From Diaphorobacter caeni (lineage in GTDB: Bacteria > Pseudomonadota > Gammaproteobacteria > Burkholderiales > Burkholderiaceae_C): a stretch of DNA of 64,000 nt. This document shows, piece by piece, positions 41,499 to 51,323 of the stretch. Both the position numbers and the translations under genes were made by a program. The notes under the pieces were generated by a model. That model was not told the origin of the DNA and searched no databases. It saw only the letters and a list, made by a program, of their open reading frames with translations. Each line of letters begins with the position of its first letter. Within the stretch, counting starts at the first letter, position 1. Location: NCBI RefSeq assembly GCF_015354245.1, contig NZ_JADKYZ010000008.1, forward strand, positions 285,389-349,388, written 5' to 3'.

Positions 41499-42762
41499 CC
41501 TTCAGCGCCGTCTCGCGCGGCAGCACGTCCGCCAGCTTGATGACTTCCATGCCGGTGTTGCTCCAGTAACGCTCCAGCGTGTCGGTGCGTTCGATCAGCA
41601 GCCGCTCCACCAGTGGCTGCAGAAGCGTGCTCACAGGATCCGCCACCAGCACATAGCGCGCATCGGCATCGTCGGAATCGCCTGCGGCGGTTTCGTTCAC
41701 CTGCACGACCCAGTCCAGCGCGGTCAATGCATCGAGCGCTGGAACCAGTTGCAGGGGCTCCACCCCCAGCCGCTGCGCGACCTGTGATGCCGTGAGTCCA
41801 TGGGGAGGGCTGCCGCGCTGCGCATGCAGTTGCTGCAGCAGTTCCACCGCCAGCAGGAAGTTCCAGCCCGGCCCACCGGCCCGCCGCGCGACACCGGCCA
41901 GCAGGCTCGGCAGATATGCGGCGACCACCGCTCCGAGCAGCACGATCACCCAGGCCACGTAGATCCACAGCAGCAGAATCGGCAGCGTGGCGAACGTGCC
42001 GTAGAGGACGGAGTAAGTGGGCACCGACGACAGGTACAGCCCCAGCACCTTCTTCGCCACTTCGATGCCGATCGACACGAAGATGCCGCCCGCCCACGCA
42101 TGCCGCCAGTGCACCAGCGTGTTGGGCACATAGCGGTACAGCCCCGCCATGCCGGCTGCCAGCAGCACGAATTCGATGGAGTCAAAGATGAAGCGCGTGC
42201 TCTGCGGCAGCGCCTGCCCGATGCCACGCGAGGCCGCCGAAGCCATCGACGTGGTGAGCGTGAGGCTGATGGCCAGCAGCAGCGGACCCAGCGTGATCGC
42301 GGCCCAGTAGATCAGCACGCGCTGGCCCAGCGGCCTGAGCTTGGGCACGCGCCAGATGTTGTTGAGCGTGCGGTCAATCGTGAGAATCAGCGCCAGCGCG
42401 GTGATGAACAGAATGCTCAGGCCCACCGCCCCGAGCCCGCTGGCCTTGGCCGAGAACTGCGTGAGGTAGTCGAGCACCGAGCGCGCGATGGTGTCGGGGA
42501 TCAGACTGTCGACCAGCCAGCGCTGCAACAACTCCTGCATCTTTCCGAACATCGGAAACGCGGTGAAGACGGCCAGCGCGACGGTCACGAACGGCACGAG
42601 CGCGAGCAGCGTGGTGAAGGTCAGGCTGCTGGCTGTGAGCCCCAGCCGGTCCTCGCGAAAGCGTTCGCGCAAGGTGTGCGCCGTGGTGCCCCACGGAAAG
42701 TGCGAGAGTTCTTCGACCCAGACTTCGAGGCGCGCAAGAATGGACGAAAAACGCAGACTCAT
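41488..42762 (-). CDS. YihY/BrkB-family inner-membrane protein
   Basis: 424 residues with six TM segments in the first 290 (for example LALVPFVTVALAVFTAFPMF, WVIVLLGAVVAAYLPSLL). The family core LTASSLTFTTLLALVPF and LWIYVAWVIVLLGA are clear. A cytoplasmic C-terminal domain of about 130 residues (LTASQVAQRLGVEPLQLVPALDALTALDWV) looks like a winged helix, as in longer YihY members. Once annotated ribonuclease BN by mistake; the true role is unknown. Confidence 0.93.
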   Translation of the reverse strand: MSLRFSSILARLEVWVEELSHFPWGTTAHTLRERFREDRLGLTASSLTFTTLLALVPFVTVALAVFTAFPMFGKMQELLQRWLVDSLIPDTIARSVLDYLTQFSAKASGLGAVGLSILFITALALILTIDRTLNNIWRVPKLRPLGQRVLIYWAAITLGPLLLAISLTLTTSMASAASRGIGQALPQSTRFIFDSIEFVLLAAGMAGLYRYVPNTLVHWRHAWAGGIFVSIGIEVAKKVLGLYLSSVPTYSVLYGTFATLPILLLWIYVAWVIVLLGAVVAAYLPSLLAGVARRAGGPGWNFLLAVELLQQLHAQRGSPPHGLTASQVAQRLGVEPLQLVPALDALTALDWVVQVNETAAGDSDDADARYVLVADPVSTLLQPLVERLLIERTDTLERYWSNTGMEVIKLADVLPRETALKVSS

Positions 42763-42858
42763 GGTGGCTATGATGGCAGGTTGGTTGGAGCGATTGCTGC
42801 AGCCACCCGATGATGGCCGTGAACGCCCATCTTAACGAACCCTCCTTCGCTCGCCCTC

Positions 42859-43275
42859 ATGACTGCATCCGCCCCGAATGACTCCGCCGCGCCCCTCACC
42901 GTCCAGGGCGATGTGGCGCTCACCCGCTGGCTCGCTGTGGGCAGTCTGCTGGGCCTGATCGTGCTGAGCGTGCTGTGGGAGTTGTGGCTCGCTCCGCTGC
43001 GCCCGGGCGGCTCGTGGCTGGTGCTCAAGGCGCTGCCGCTGTGCGTTCCGCTGGCCGGATTGCTCAAGCGCCGCATGTACACCTACCGCTGGGTCAGTCT
43101 GGTGGTGTGGCTGTATTTCACTGAAGGCGTGGTGCGTGCGTGGAGCGACAAGGCTCCGGGCAACTGGCTCGCGATGATCGAGATCGCGCTGTGTCTGCTG
43201 CTGTTCACGGCCTGCGCGCTGCACGTGCGGCTGCGTCAGAAATCGGTGCGCCAGTCTGCACACGCGGCCCGATGA
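42859..43275 (+). CDS. DUF2069 membrane protein
   Basis: 138 residues with four TM segments (about 22-40, 50-70, 78-95 and 100-120). LPLCVPLAGLLKRRMYTYRWVSLVVWLYFTEGVVRAWSD is the DUF2069 signature. Divergent from the BrkB-like gene with a short shared promoter gap. Function unknown. Confidence 0.88.
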   Translation: MTASAPNDSAAPLTVQGDVALTRWLAVGSLLGLIVLSVLWELWLAPLRPGGSWLVLKALPLCVPLAGLLKRRMYTYRWVSLVVWLYFTEGVVRAWSDKAPGNWLAMIEIALCLLLFTACALHVRLRQKSVRQSAHAAR

Positions 43276-43384
43276 GCCCGATGAATCACCCCACCATTGC
43301 CATGCCAAAGCCCGCCGACTAAATTCAACGGATCGAGACGGCGGACCATTGTGGCGCCGCTCGCTCCGACACGGGAATCCTCAC

Positions 43385-44839
43385 ATGCCATCCACTGCAC
43401 TCCTCGACCGCCTGCGCCAGATCGTCGGCGCCAACAATGTACTGACCGGAGGAGATCTGATCGCCTACGAACAGGACTGGCGCCGCCGCGTGCGCGGCAA
43501 GGCACTGGCCGTGGTGCGGCCCGGCAGCACGCAGGAGGTGGCGGACGTCGTCCGCGCCTGCGCCGATGAGAAGGCGAGCATCGTTCCTCAGGGCGGAAAC
43601 ACCGGCCTCTCGGTCGGCTCGACCCCCGACGAAAGCGGCCAGCAGGTGGTGCTGAGTCTCACCCGCATGAACGCGGTGCGCCACATCGACCATGCCAATC
43701 TCACGATGACCGTGGATGCAGGCTGCATTCTGCAGAGTCTGCAGGAAACGGCGGATCGCGAAGGCTTTCTTTTCCCGCTCTCGCTCGCCGCCGAGGGCAG
43801 CTGCACGATCGGCGGCAACCTCGGCACCAATGCGGGCGGCACGCAGGTGGTGCGCTACGGCAACACGCGCGAGCTGTGCCTCGGGCTGGAGGTGGTCACC
43901 GCCCAGGGCGAGATCTGGGAAGGGCTCAAGGGCCTGCGCAAGGACAACACCGGCTACGACCTGCGCGATCTGTTCATCGGCAGCGAGGGCACGCTCGGCG
44001 TGATCACCGGCGCGACGATGAAGCTCTACCCCAAGCCCGCAGCGCAGCTCACCGCCTGGGCCGCCGTGCCGTCGATGCAGGCCGCGGTGCGGCTGCTCGG
44101 CCTCGCGCACCAGCAGCTCGGAGCGGGTCTGACCGGCTTCGAGGTCATGGGCCAGTTCGCGCTGAGCTTCGTCGCGCGCCACATGCCTCAGCTGCGCATT
44201 CCGTTTGCCGACATGGAGGGCGCGCCCTACTGCGTGCTGCTCGAGAACTCCGACAGCGAGTCCGAACACCATGCGCGCGAACGCTTCGAGAGCCTGCTCG
44301 AAAAGGCCCTCGAGGACGGCTGCGTGCTCGATGCGGTGGTCGCGGAAAGCCTCGCGCAGGCGCATGAGCTCTGGCACATCCGCGAAAGCATCCCGCTTGC
44401 GCAGGCCGAGGAAGGCCCGAACATCAAGCACGACATTTCCGTCGCCGCATCGCACATTCCCGACTACGTGGAATACGCGGACGCCCTGCTCCAGCGCGAG
44501 CTGCCGGGCGTGCGCATCGTGAATTTCGGCCATCTGGGCGACGGCAATCTGCACTACAACGTGCAGGCTCCGACCGAGGGCGACCCCAAGGCCTTCATGC
44601 TGGAGCACGAGGACCACGTCAACCATCTGGTCTACGAAGCCGTGGCGAAGTTCGGCGGCTCCTTCTCCGCAGAGCACGGCGTGGGAGCACTCAAGGTAGA
44701 CAAGCTGCAGAAGTACCAGTCGCCCGTGGCGCTGTCGATGATGCGCGCGATCAAGGCCGCGCTGGACCCGCAGGGAATCATGAATCCGGGGCGGGTGCTG
44801 CCGGCGGCGCAGAGCCAGGATTGCGCCACCTTCCGGTGA
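43385..44839 (+). CDS. FAD-linked oxidase (D-2-hydroxyacid dehydrogenase, GlcD/LDH-like)
   Basis: 484 residues from ATG 43385. N-terminal PCMH FAD domain: VRPGSTQEVADVVRACADEKASIVPQGGNTGLSVGSTP and GGNLGTNAGGTQVVRYGNTRELCLGLEVV. C-terminal FAD-oxidase domain: NFGHLGDGNLHYNVQ (metal-binding His) and SAEHGVGALKVDKLQKY. The family oxidises D-lactate, D-2-hydroxyglutarate or glycolate and passes electrons to a quinone or flavoprotein. No GlcE/GlcF partners, so a single-subunit enzyme; exact substrate open. Confidence 0.92.
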   Translation: MPSTALLDRLRQIVGANNVLTGGDLIAYEQDWRRRVRGKALAVVRPGSTQEVADVVRACADEKASIVPQGGNTGLSVGSTPDESGQQVVLSLTRMNAVRHIDHANLTMTVDAGCILQSLQETADREGFLFPLSLAAEGSCTIGGNLGTNAGGTQVVRYGNTRELCLGLEVVTAQGEIWEGLKGLRKDNTGYDLRDLFIGSEGTLGVITGATMKLYPKPAAQLTAWAAVPSMQAAVRLLGLAHQQLGAGLTGFEVMGQFALSFVARHMPQLRIPFADMEGAPYCVLLENSDSESEHHARERFESLLEKALEDGCVLDAVVAESLAQAHELWHIRESIPLAQAEEGPNIKHDISVAASHIPDYVEYADALLQRELPGVRIVNFGHLGDGNLHYNVQAPTEGDPKAFMLEHEDHVNHLVYEAVAKFGGSFSAEHGVGALKVDKLQKYQSPVALSMMRAIKAALDPQGIMNPGRVLPAAQSQDCATFR

Positions 44840-44928
44840 CCACCTGAGGGGCAAAAACCCCGAGCGACTCACGGCCCTCGCATGCTATGGTCCGGCCCAT
44901 GCCATCCACCACGAGGAGCCACGCCGAG

Positions 44929-47139
44929 ATGCCGGATCGACATGAAGCAAACGACGCGGATGACGGATTGCAGGGCCGCGACGCACCATCGGTACCGTCT
45001 CGACGGAAATTCGTCGCGCTGATCGGCGCTGGCACGCTGGCGTTGAGCGGATGTGGCGGCTCAGGCGGATCGGACTCGGAGGCGTCCCCGCCTCCGGCAC
45101 CCGCGCCTCCACCAGCCCCGGCGCCCGCACCGGCCCCGGCCCCGGCATCGTCCGGAATCGCGCTGCTCGCTGGAACTCTGGGTGGCACTGGTCAAATGGA
45201 AGGGCAAGGCGCGGCGGCACGACTGCCCACGGGCAACTCCAACATGGCCGTCGCACCGGATGGGGACGTCTGGATCTTTCAGAACTCCGCAATGGCCCGC
45301 ATCACGCCTGACGCGCAGTTGCGCTTCACCCCGGTGGACGCAAACACGATGGGCGGCATACTGGCCGCCAGCCCCGATGGCCGTTGGTTCATGGTGGCCG
45401 CATCCACCATTTCACAACTGGTGGATGCCGCGGCACAGACATGGAAGGTCGTCGCGGGCAAGCCCGGCGTGCTGGGCCGTCAGGACGGCGACGGTGCCAG
45501 CGCCTTGTTGGGGCATTTAAGCTCTCCCGTCTTCGACGCTGATGGCAACCTGTATGTCATCGATCACGGTCAGGACATCGGGAGCGATCAGGAAACGACC
45601 ATCCGCCGACTCTCCCGCGGCGGGCAGATCAGCACCATCGCGGGCAGGCCGCGTTCGGCCAACGACTTCACCTGGATCGATGGTCAGGGCAGCGGAGCCA
45701 CGTTCCTTGACCTCTCCCAGCTCATGGCAATGCCGGATGGCACACTGCTGGCCAAGGATGGCGCCTACTTCCGCAAGGTCACGCCGGACGGCGTCGTCAC
45801 CAGCCTGACACGCCCGAACGATGGCTTCACGCCGCTCTTCGGCGTGTACAACCTCATCCCCGCAGATGCCGGCCGGTTCTACGCCATTCAGGACAATCGC
45901 ATCATTGTCATGGACATGCACGGCAATGCAAATCCCGTGGCCGGAGTGGCTGGAACCTCTGGTACGACCTGGGAAGCCACGCAGCCCAAGGACGGAACCG
46001 GAGATGGCGCACGCTTTGCGCGGCCTCGATCCATGGTGCGCCTGCCGGATGGCGATCTTCTGGTCACAGAAGACGCCGCCGCGCTGCGGCGCGTGCATCC
46101 CGCCACGCGGACAGTGACGTCATGGGTCGGATTGAACGCGGAATCGGCGTCTCGAGACGGTCAGGGAGCGGATGCGCGCTTCATGTTCAGGGCCATGGTC
46201 ACTTGCACCGACCAGTCCGGGAATCTCTACGTGCTGCATGCCCAGCCCATGGCCGAAGTCGGCGGTGCTCCATCCAGGCTGGTGGTGCGCAAGGTGGCGC
46301 CCAATGGCATGGTCACCACGCTGGAGTTTCAAGCACCCGCCATCTCGCACTTGATGGACTCCATTGCGGTCGATGAAGCCGGCGACATCTACTACATCGA
46401 TCGCAGTGCCATCATGCGAGCACGCTTCAACGGCAGCGCTGAGGTGTTTGCCGGAGCTGCTGCCGAGGTCGGGTTTGCGGATGGCCCAGCCGCGCAGGCG
46501 CGTTTCGCAGTGCCTGGAAGCCTCGCATTCGATGCCAGCGGCAACCTATGGGTGGGCGACGCTCCCAAGGCCGAGACCGACTCCGAATCGGAAGTCGTGA
46601 TCATGCAGCCCGCGGACCGTTTCCGCTACGGCAACACCATTCGGCGCATCGACAAGCATGGCGAAGTGAGCACGATGGCTGGCACGCCCGGGCGCGTACA
46701 GGAAGGCGGATTGAGCGATCCCCGCGTCTACTGGGGTGGGCGGCTGGCCACCGATGCACAGGGGCGTGTCTATCTGGGCACAGGCGACCGGATCCTTCGT
46801 TTTGAAGCGACGAACTCGGCACCCATCGAGATCTGGCGCTCACCTGTGAATCCAGGTACGCCGGCACGCAACTACAGGCAGTTTGCGATTGCCCCGTCCG
46901 GTCAGGCCTTTGTCGCCATGACTTCGGAAGACAGCTATCCGGCTCACAGCATGTTGATCCATGCCGTGGATGCGGGTGGAGGGATGACGGTGGTTGCGGG
47001 TTCCGGCAAACCCTTTCACCTCGGCGTCCGCTTGGGCTCTCTGCCGGGCGCACTCAATGACATCACCAGCCTGCACGCGACATCAGACAAGACACTGCTG
47101 GCGGCCAGCGAAGGCGCCATCTTGAAGGTGACCTTGTGA
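44929..47139 (+). CDS. NHL-repeat beta-propeller lipoprotein with Tat-like signal
   Basis: 736 residues from ATG 44929, 10 nt after AGGAG. The N-terminus has a twin-Arg motif SRRKFVAL and a lipobox LSGC (Cys42), so it may be a Tat-exported lipoprotein. A Pro/Ala linker follows (residues about 52-74). The rest contains at least seven repeats with a G-x-x-DGxGxxARF pattern (for example SRDGQGADARF, FADGPAAQARF, DGTGDGARFARP), typical of NHL/SMP-30-like propellers. Binding or enzymatic role unknown. The stop lies inside an 8-bp tandem repeat. Confidence 0.8.
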   Translation: MPDRHEANDADDGLQGRDAPSVPSRRKFVALIGAGTLALSGCGGSGGSDSEASPPPAPAPPPAPAPAPAPAPASSGIALLAGTLGGTGQMEGQGAAARLPTGNSNMAVAPDGDVWIFQNSAMARITPDAQLRFTPVDANTMGGILAASPDGRWFMVAASTISQLVDAAAQTWKVVAGKPGVLGRQDGDGASALLGHLSSPVFDADGNLYVIDHGQDIGSDQETTIRRLSRGGQISTIAGRPRSANDFTWIDGQGSGATFLDLSQLMAMPDGTLLAKDGAYFRKVTPDGVVTSLTRPNDGFTPLFGVYNLIPADAGRFYAIQDNRIIVMDMHGNANPVAGVAGTSGTTWEATQPKDGTGDGARFARPRSMVRLPDGDLLVTEDAAALRRVHPATRTVTSWVGLNAESASRDGQGADARFMFRAMVTCTDQSGNLYVLHAQPMAEVGGAPSRLVVRKVAPNGMVTTLEFQAPAISHLMDSIAVDEAGDIYYIDRSAIMRARFNGSAEVFAGAAAEVGFADGPAAQARFAVPGSLAFDASGNLWVGDAPKAETDSESEVVIMQPADRFRYGNTIRRIDKHGEVSTMAGTPGRVQEGGLSDPRVYWGGRLATDAQGRVYLGTGDRILRFEATNSAPIEIWRSPVNPGTPARNYRQFAIAPSGQAFVAMTSEDSYPAHSMLIHAVDAGGGMTVVAGSGKPFHLGVRLGSLPGALNDITSLHATSDKTLLAASEGAILKVTL

Positions 47140-47157
47140 CCTTGTGACCTTGTGACC
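47129..47157. repeat. 8-bp tandem repeat at a stop codon
   Basis: TGACCTTG occurs three times plus a partial copy, and the TGA stop of the propeller gene is the start of the second unit. Confidence 0.9.
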
Positions 47158-47201
47158 CTTGACGACGGGACGGTGGAGCCGCAGGCACCCACCGTGCCTC
47201 G

Positions 47202-47834
47202 TCATTTTGCAGCGCCGCCGCCAGGTGCGTTCGCCATCACCTTCTTCACGTCGGGTGTCCAGGGAATGACGTGTCCCTCACCCAGATCCGTGTAGGTCGT
47301 CTGCTGCCCATTGCTCAGCAGCCACACACGCAGACCATTGCGCCCCGGATCGATCACGACCGCTGCGACCTCCTTGCCACCCTGATGCTGGCGGTTGCCG
47401 ACAATGCTCCAGCGTCCGCCTTCCTTGGTCAGCGGCCCGACTGTCTCCAAATTCTTGAGCACCGCGTCATAGCGGTCACCCAGCAGTTTCTTCATGCGCT
47501 CCGCCAGAATGCCCTGTCGCAGGTAGTCCGTGCCTTCATTCGGATTCTTGCCAAGAAACGGTCTGAGGCTGTCCAGTGCGGCCTCACCCGGAGACGCCTT
47601 GTAGGCATGAATCTGCTCGGCGACGCTGGGAGCCGGGGGAGTTGCCACGGTGGGGGTCGACGCTTCAATCACCGGACCGATCGCCTCACCTTGGGCGGCG
47701 GAGGCCTGCGCGGCGGATGAGGACGCTCCACCCGACTGATCCTGCGAATTCTTCGAATCACAGGCACCGAGGCTCAATGCAGCAGCACAGGCCCAAAGAC
47801 AGGTTTTCCACGACAAACGCTGGTTCACATCCAC
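47202..47834 (-). CDS. Small lipoprotein of unknown function
   Basis: 210 residues from GTG 47834, chosen because AAGGTGG lies 6 nt upstream and the N-terminus then gives a lipoprotein signal (WKTCLWACAAALSLGACDSK, lipobox LGAC). A Ser/Ala/Gln-rich stretch follows, then a folded domain (IHAYKASPGEAALDSLRPFLGKNPNEG ... GGRWSIVGNRQHQGGKEVAAVVIDPGRNGLRVWLL). No family recognised. Convergent with the propeller gene and divergent from thyA. Confidence 0.75.
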   Translation of the reverse strand: MDVNQRLSWKTCLWACAAALSLGACDSKNSQDQSGGASSSAAQASAAQGEAIGPVIEASTPTVATPPAPSVAEQIHAYKASPGEAALDSLRPFLGKNPNEGTDYLRQGILAERMKKLLGDRYDAVLKNLETVGPLTKEGGRWSIVGNRQHQGGKEVAAVVIDPGRNGLRVWLLSNGQQTTYTDLGEGHVIPWTPDVKKVMANAPGGGAAK

Positions 47835-48112
47835 AAATATCCACCTTTCATGGCTTCGAGGCCGGGAGGCATTCCACTCAGGCATGGAATCTCTGGCTCG
47901 CGAATGCTCCGAATATACGAAAGCCCATTTTCCGGCAGCCGCGCGACCCACTTTCTCCTTAAAAGTGACACGGCCTGTCGAATTGTTTCAAAACGCAAAG
48001 GTGCTTCTCGCACCGGCGTGTAAGTCTCTCAAGGGCGTGGCACACTAGGCACTGTCCACTAGTTTTTCCTGTGCTTGGCCATCAGCTGATGCACAGAATG
48101 TATCGGTCCCCA

Positions 48113-48937
48113 ATGAGCACGAACCACCCGCCGCGCCCCGTGCGCTCCCAGTACGAAGATTTTCTGCGTCACGTCCACGAGCATGGCGTGGCGAAAACCG
48201 ACCGTACCGGCACGGGAACCCGCAGCGTGTTCGGGCACCAGATGCGCTTTGATCTGTCGGAAGGATTTCCGCTGGTCACCACCAAGAAGGTGCATCTCAA
48301 GTCCATCATTCTGGAACTGCTGTGGTTCCTGCGCGGGGACAGCAACGTCAAGTGGCTGCAGGAGCGCGGCTGCACCATCTGGGATGAATGGGCGCGCGAA
48401 GACGGCGACCTCGGCCCGGTCTACGGTGTGCAGTGGCGCAACTGGCCCAAGCCCGATGGCGGCCACATCGATCAGATCGCCGAGGTGGTCAAGCAGCTCA
48501 AGTCCAACCCGGACAGCCGCCGCATCATCGTGAGCGCCTGGAACGTGGCCGACCTGCCCGAGATGGCGCTCATGCCCTGCCATGCGTTCTTCCAGTTCTA
48601 CGTGGCCGACGGCAAGCTCAGCTGCCAGCTCTACCAGCGCAGCGCCGACATCTTCCTCGGCGTGCCGTTCAACATCGCCAGCTACGCGCTGCTCACCCAC
48701 ATGCTGGCCCAGCAGTGCGATCTGGCGGTCGGGGATTTCGTCTGGACGGGTGGCGACTGCCACATCTACAACAACCATTTCGAACAGGTCGAGACCCAGC
48801 TGGCGCGCACGCCGTTCGCCTATCCGACGCTGCACATCAAGCGCCGGCCCGACTCCATCTTCGACTATGAGTACGAGGATTTTGAAGTTGTGGGTTACGA
48901 GCACCACGCCGCCATCAAGGCACCTGTGGCCGTTTGA
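48113..48937 (+). CDS. thyA: Thymidylate synthase
   Basis: 274 residues from ATG 48113. Methylates dUMP to dTMP with methylene-tetrahydrofolate. Catalytic Cys156 in [11 protein letters not shown]; other conserved parts are [38 protein letters not shown] and GDCHIYNNH. Followed by folA, which regenerates the folate cofactor oxidised here. Confidence 0.97.
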   Translation: MSTNHPPRPVRSQYEDFLRHVHEHGVAKTDRTGTGTRSVFGHQMRFDLSEGFPLVTTKKVHLKSIILELLWFLRGDSNVKWLQERGCTIWDEWAREDGDLGPVYGVQWRNWPKPDGGHIDQIAEVVKQLKSNPDSRRIIVSAWNVADLPEMALMPCHAFFQFYVADGKLSCQLYQRSADIFLGVPFNIASYALLTHMLAQQCDLAVGDFVWTGGDCHIYNNHFEQVETQLARTPFAYPTLHIKRRPDSIFDYEYEDFEVVGYEHHAAIKAPVAV

Positions 48938-48982
48938 GATTATGTTGTCGCCTTGACCAATGAGACCAAGAGGGGAAGCGCC

Positions 48983-49477
48983 ATGCAAATCAATCTGATC
49001 TTCGCAAGAGCCGACAACGGCGTCATCGGCAAGGACGGCCTCATGGCCTGGCACCTGCCGGAGGACATGGCGCACTTCAAGGAGCTCACGCTGGGCCGCC
49101 CGGTCATCATGGGCCGCAAGACGTGGGACTCCCTGCCCGAACGATTCCGCCCCCTGCCCGACCGCACCAACATCGTCGTCACGCGCCAGGAAGTCTGGCA
49201 GCAGGACGGCGCCAAGCCTGCCACCAGCCTCGACGACGCGCTCGCCATCGCGAGCCAGAGCGCTGACACGGTCTGGGTGATCGGCGGCGCGCAGATCTAT
49301 GCGCTTGCCCTGCCTCTGGCCCAGCGCGTGGAGGTCACGGAGGTCCACCAGAGCTTCGAGGGCGACGCCTATGCCCCCGAACTCGGCCCCGAGTGGAAGG
49401 AAACCGCACGCAGCGATCAGGTGGCGGCCAACGGCATGCGCTTCAGCTTCGTGACCTACGAGCGCAAGGCGGACTGA
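48983..49477 (+). CDS. folA: Dihydrofolate reductase
   Basis: 164 residues from ATG 48983 (GAGGGG upstream). Reduces dihydrofolate with NADPH. Motifs: ARADNGVIGKDGLMAWHLPEDMAHFKELT (active-site loop with Trp and acidic residue), VIMGRKTWDSLP and VWVIGGAQIY. Linked to thyA, 45 bp downstream of its stop. Confidence 0.97.
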   Translation: MQINLIFARADNGVIGKDGLMAWHLPEDMAHFKELTLGRPVIMGRKTWDSLPERFRPLPDRTNIVVTRQEVWQQDGAKPATSLDDALAIASQSADTVWVIGGAQIYALALPLAQRVEVTEVHQSFEGDAYAPELGPEWKETARSDQVAANGMRFSFVTYERKAD

Positions 49478-49565
49478 TCGATCCCTCGATCCACGCCGAC
49501 TCACGCGGATCCGCCGAATGACACCATCGGCGGTGTCGGCCGCTGCGGGCACATAGAATGCCCGC

Positions 49566-50342
49566 ATGCAAATCGCCACCTGGAACATCAACTCCCTCAA
49601 CGTGCGCCTCCAGCAGGTACTGGAATGGCTTCAGGCCAATCCGGTCGACGTGCTGGGGCTGCAGGAGCTCAAGCTCACCGACGACAAGTTTCCGCATGAC
49701 GCCTTCGAGGCGCTTGGTTACCAGAGCGTGTGCTTCGGGCAGAAGACCTACAACGGCGTGGCGCTCATCACGAAGAAGCCGGCCGACGAGGTGGTGCGCA
49801 ACATCCCGCTGCACGAAGACGAACAGGCGCGCGTGATCGCAGGCACGGTCGAGACCGATGCGGGTCCGCTGCGCGTGATCAACTGCTATTTCGTCAACGG
49901 CCAGGAGCCGGGCAGCGAAAAGTTCGCCTACAAGATGAAGTGGCTCGCCGCGCTCGAAAACTGGGTGCGCGCAGAGCTGCAGAAGCATGAGCGCCTGGTC
50001 ATCATGGGCGACTTCAACGTCACGCCGGAAGACCGCGACTCCTACGACCCCGTCGGCCTCAAGGACACCATCCACCACACGGTCGAAGAGCGCACGCACT
50101 TCCAGAACCTGCTCGGCCTCGGACTCACCGACGCCTACCGCATGTTCGACCAGCCGGAGAAAAGCTACTCCTGGTGGGACTACCGCATGCTGGGCTTCCA
50201 GAAGAACCGGGGCCTGCGCATCGACCACATTCTGGTGAGCGACGCGCTCAAGGGCTCGGTGACGGCCTGCACCATCGACCGCACGCCGCGCAAGAACAAG
50301 CAGCCGAGCGACCACACACCGGTCGTGGTGACGCTGGGCTGA
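49566..50342 (+). CDS. xth: Exodeoxyribonuclease III (AP endonuclease)
   Basis: 258 residues. Base-excision repair nuclease of the EEP fold. Motifs: TWNINSLNVRLQQVLEWL, LGLQELKLTDDKFP (catalytic Glu), MGDFNVTPEDRD and the closing RIDHILVS ... SDHTPVVVTL with catalytic Asp and His. Begins 88 bp after folA. The gene ends 22 bp before the convergent anti-sigma-like gene. Confidence 0.95.
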   Translation: MQIATWNINSLNVRLQQVLEWLQANPVDVLGLQELKLTDDKFPHDAFEALGYQSVCFGQKTYNGVALITKKPADEVVRNIPLHEDEQARVIAGTVETDAGPLRVINCYFVNGQEPGSEKFAYKMKWLAALENWVRAELQKHERLVIMGDFNVTPEDRDSYDPVGLKDTIHHTVEERTHFQNLLGLGLTDAYRMFDQPEKSYSWWDYRMLGFQKNRGLRIDHILVSDALKGSVTACTIDRTPRKNKQPSDHTPVVVTLG

Positions 50343-50363
50343 CTCCCTTTTCAGAAAACCGTT

Positions 50364-51323
50364 TCAGCGTGACGGTGATGCCTCGTCCTTGACGGGCCTG
50401 CAGATCGGTGCGGGCTCGGGCAAGGGCTGGCCTTGCGCGAGCGCCTCGTCCCGCGCCTTGATGCGGCGGGTCTGCTCGGCGAGCGCCTCGGCGTCCATGT
50501 CCGCATCGCAGATCGGCAGCGGCTTCGACGCGGCGTTGCCCTGCCGCGCGGCCTTGAGACGCGACAGCGAATCGCGAGGCGCAGCGCCCGACACAGCGGC
50601 AGGGGCGCTGGAATCCGCAGAGCCCGGCGCGACTTCGGCAGCCGGAGGGGACATGGGGGCAGGCGCCCGAGCGGCTGCCGGTGCGGGTGCTGGGACGGGC
50701 GCAGGAGCAGGTGCAGGCATGGGGGGTGACTGGGGGGCGGGAATTCTTCGCGGCTCCGGCGCGGGGACCGCTGCAGGCGCTTCTTCGCGCAGGGCCCGCT
50801 CTTCCTTGGCCGCCGCCTTGTCCTGCTCACCGGCAGGCGCCGGCTTGGGGATGGCCGCGCTGTTCATGACATCGGCGCCGCGATTCGTTTTCTTTTCCGT
50901 CTCGGCGGCTTCTGGGGCGTGAGCGGAGGCACCAGACATCGGAGCCGCCGCCGCAGGCGAGGAGGCTGGCACGGGCGCTGGCGCGGACACGGATGCGGGT
51001 GCGGGTGCGGTGTCGAGCTGAGGCGCTCCGGGCTCATCGAGATGCTGCATGGTCAGCCAGCCGACCAGCCCGATCATCGCCACGCTGCCGAGCGCGTGAC
51101 GCAGCCAGCGACGGTCGTTGGCGGCCTCGCCGCGTGGTTTCTGCTCCCGCACCGAAGCGGCTTCGGCGCGTCGTGCGGCCATCTCCCGGGCGCGGGCGAG
51201 CACACGCTCGCGGCTGTCGGCGCCGGGTCCGCGATCCTCCGCGACCGCCTCGCGATAGAGCGCGACAAGCTGGTCGTCCGCATTGCCGCCCGATGTGTGG
51301 TTCTCTTGGGTGCGATCAGTCAT
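50364..51323 (-). CDS. Putative anti-sigma factor, single-pass membrane protein with Pro/Ala-rich tail
   Basis: 319 residues from ATG 51323 (GGAGG 7 nt upstream), overlapping the sigma-factor stop by ATGA. N-terminal about 75 residues are cytoplasmic and charged (DQLVALYREAVAEDRGPGADSRERVLARAREMAARR). One TM follows (RHALGSVAMIGLVGWLTMQHL). The outside part is low-complexity Pro/Ala-rich with Lys/Glu patches and ends in a small Cys-containing segment (PLPICDADMDAEALAEQTRRIKARDEAL). The domain order and coupling fit an anti-sigma factor; no zinc anti-sigma motif is seen. Confidence 0.7.
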   Translation of the reverse strand: MTDRTQENHTSGGNADDQLVALYREAVAEDRGPGADSRERVLARAREMAARRAEAASVREQKPRGEAANDRRWLRHALGSVAMIGLVGWLTMQHLDEPGAPQLDTAPAPASVSAPAPVPASSPAAAAPMSGASAHAPEAAETEKKTNRGADVMNSAAIPKPAPAGEQDKAAAKEERALREEAPAAVPAPEPRRIPAPQSPPMPAPAPAPVPAPAPAAARAPAPMSPPAAEVAPGSADSSAPAAVSGAAPRDSLSRLKAARQGNAASKPLPICDADMDAEALAEQTRRIKARDEALAQGQPLPEPAPICRPVKDEASPSR

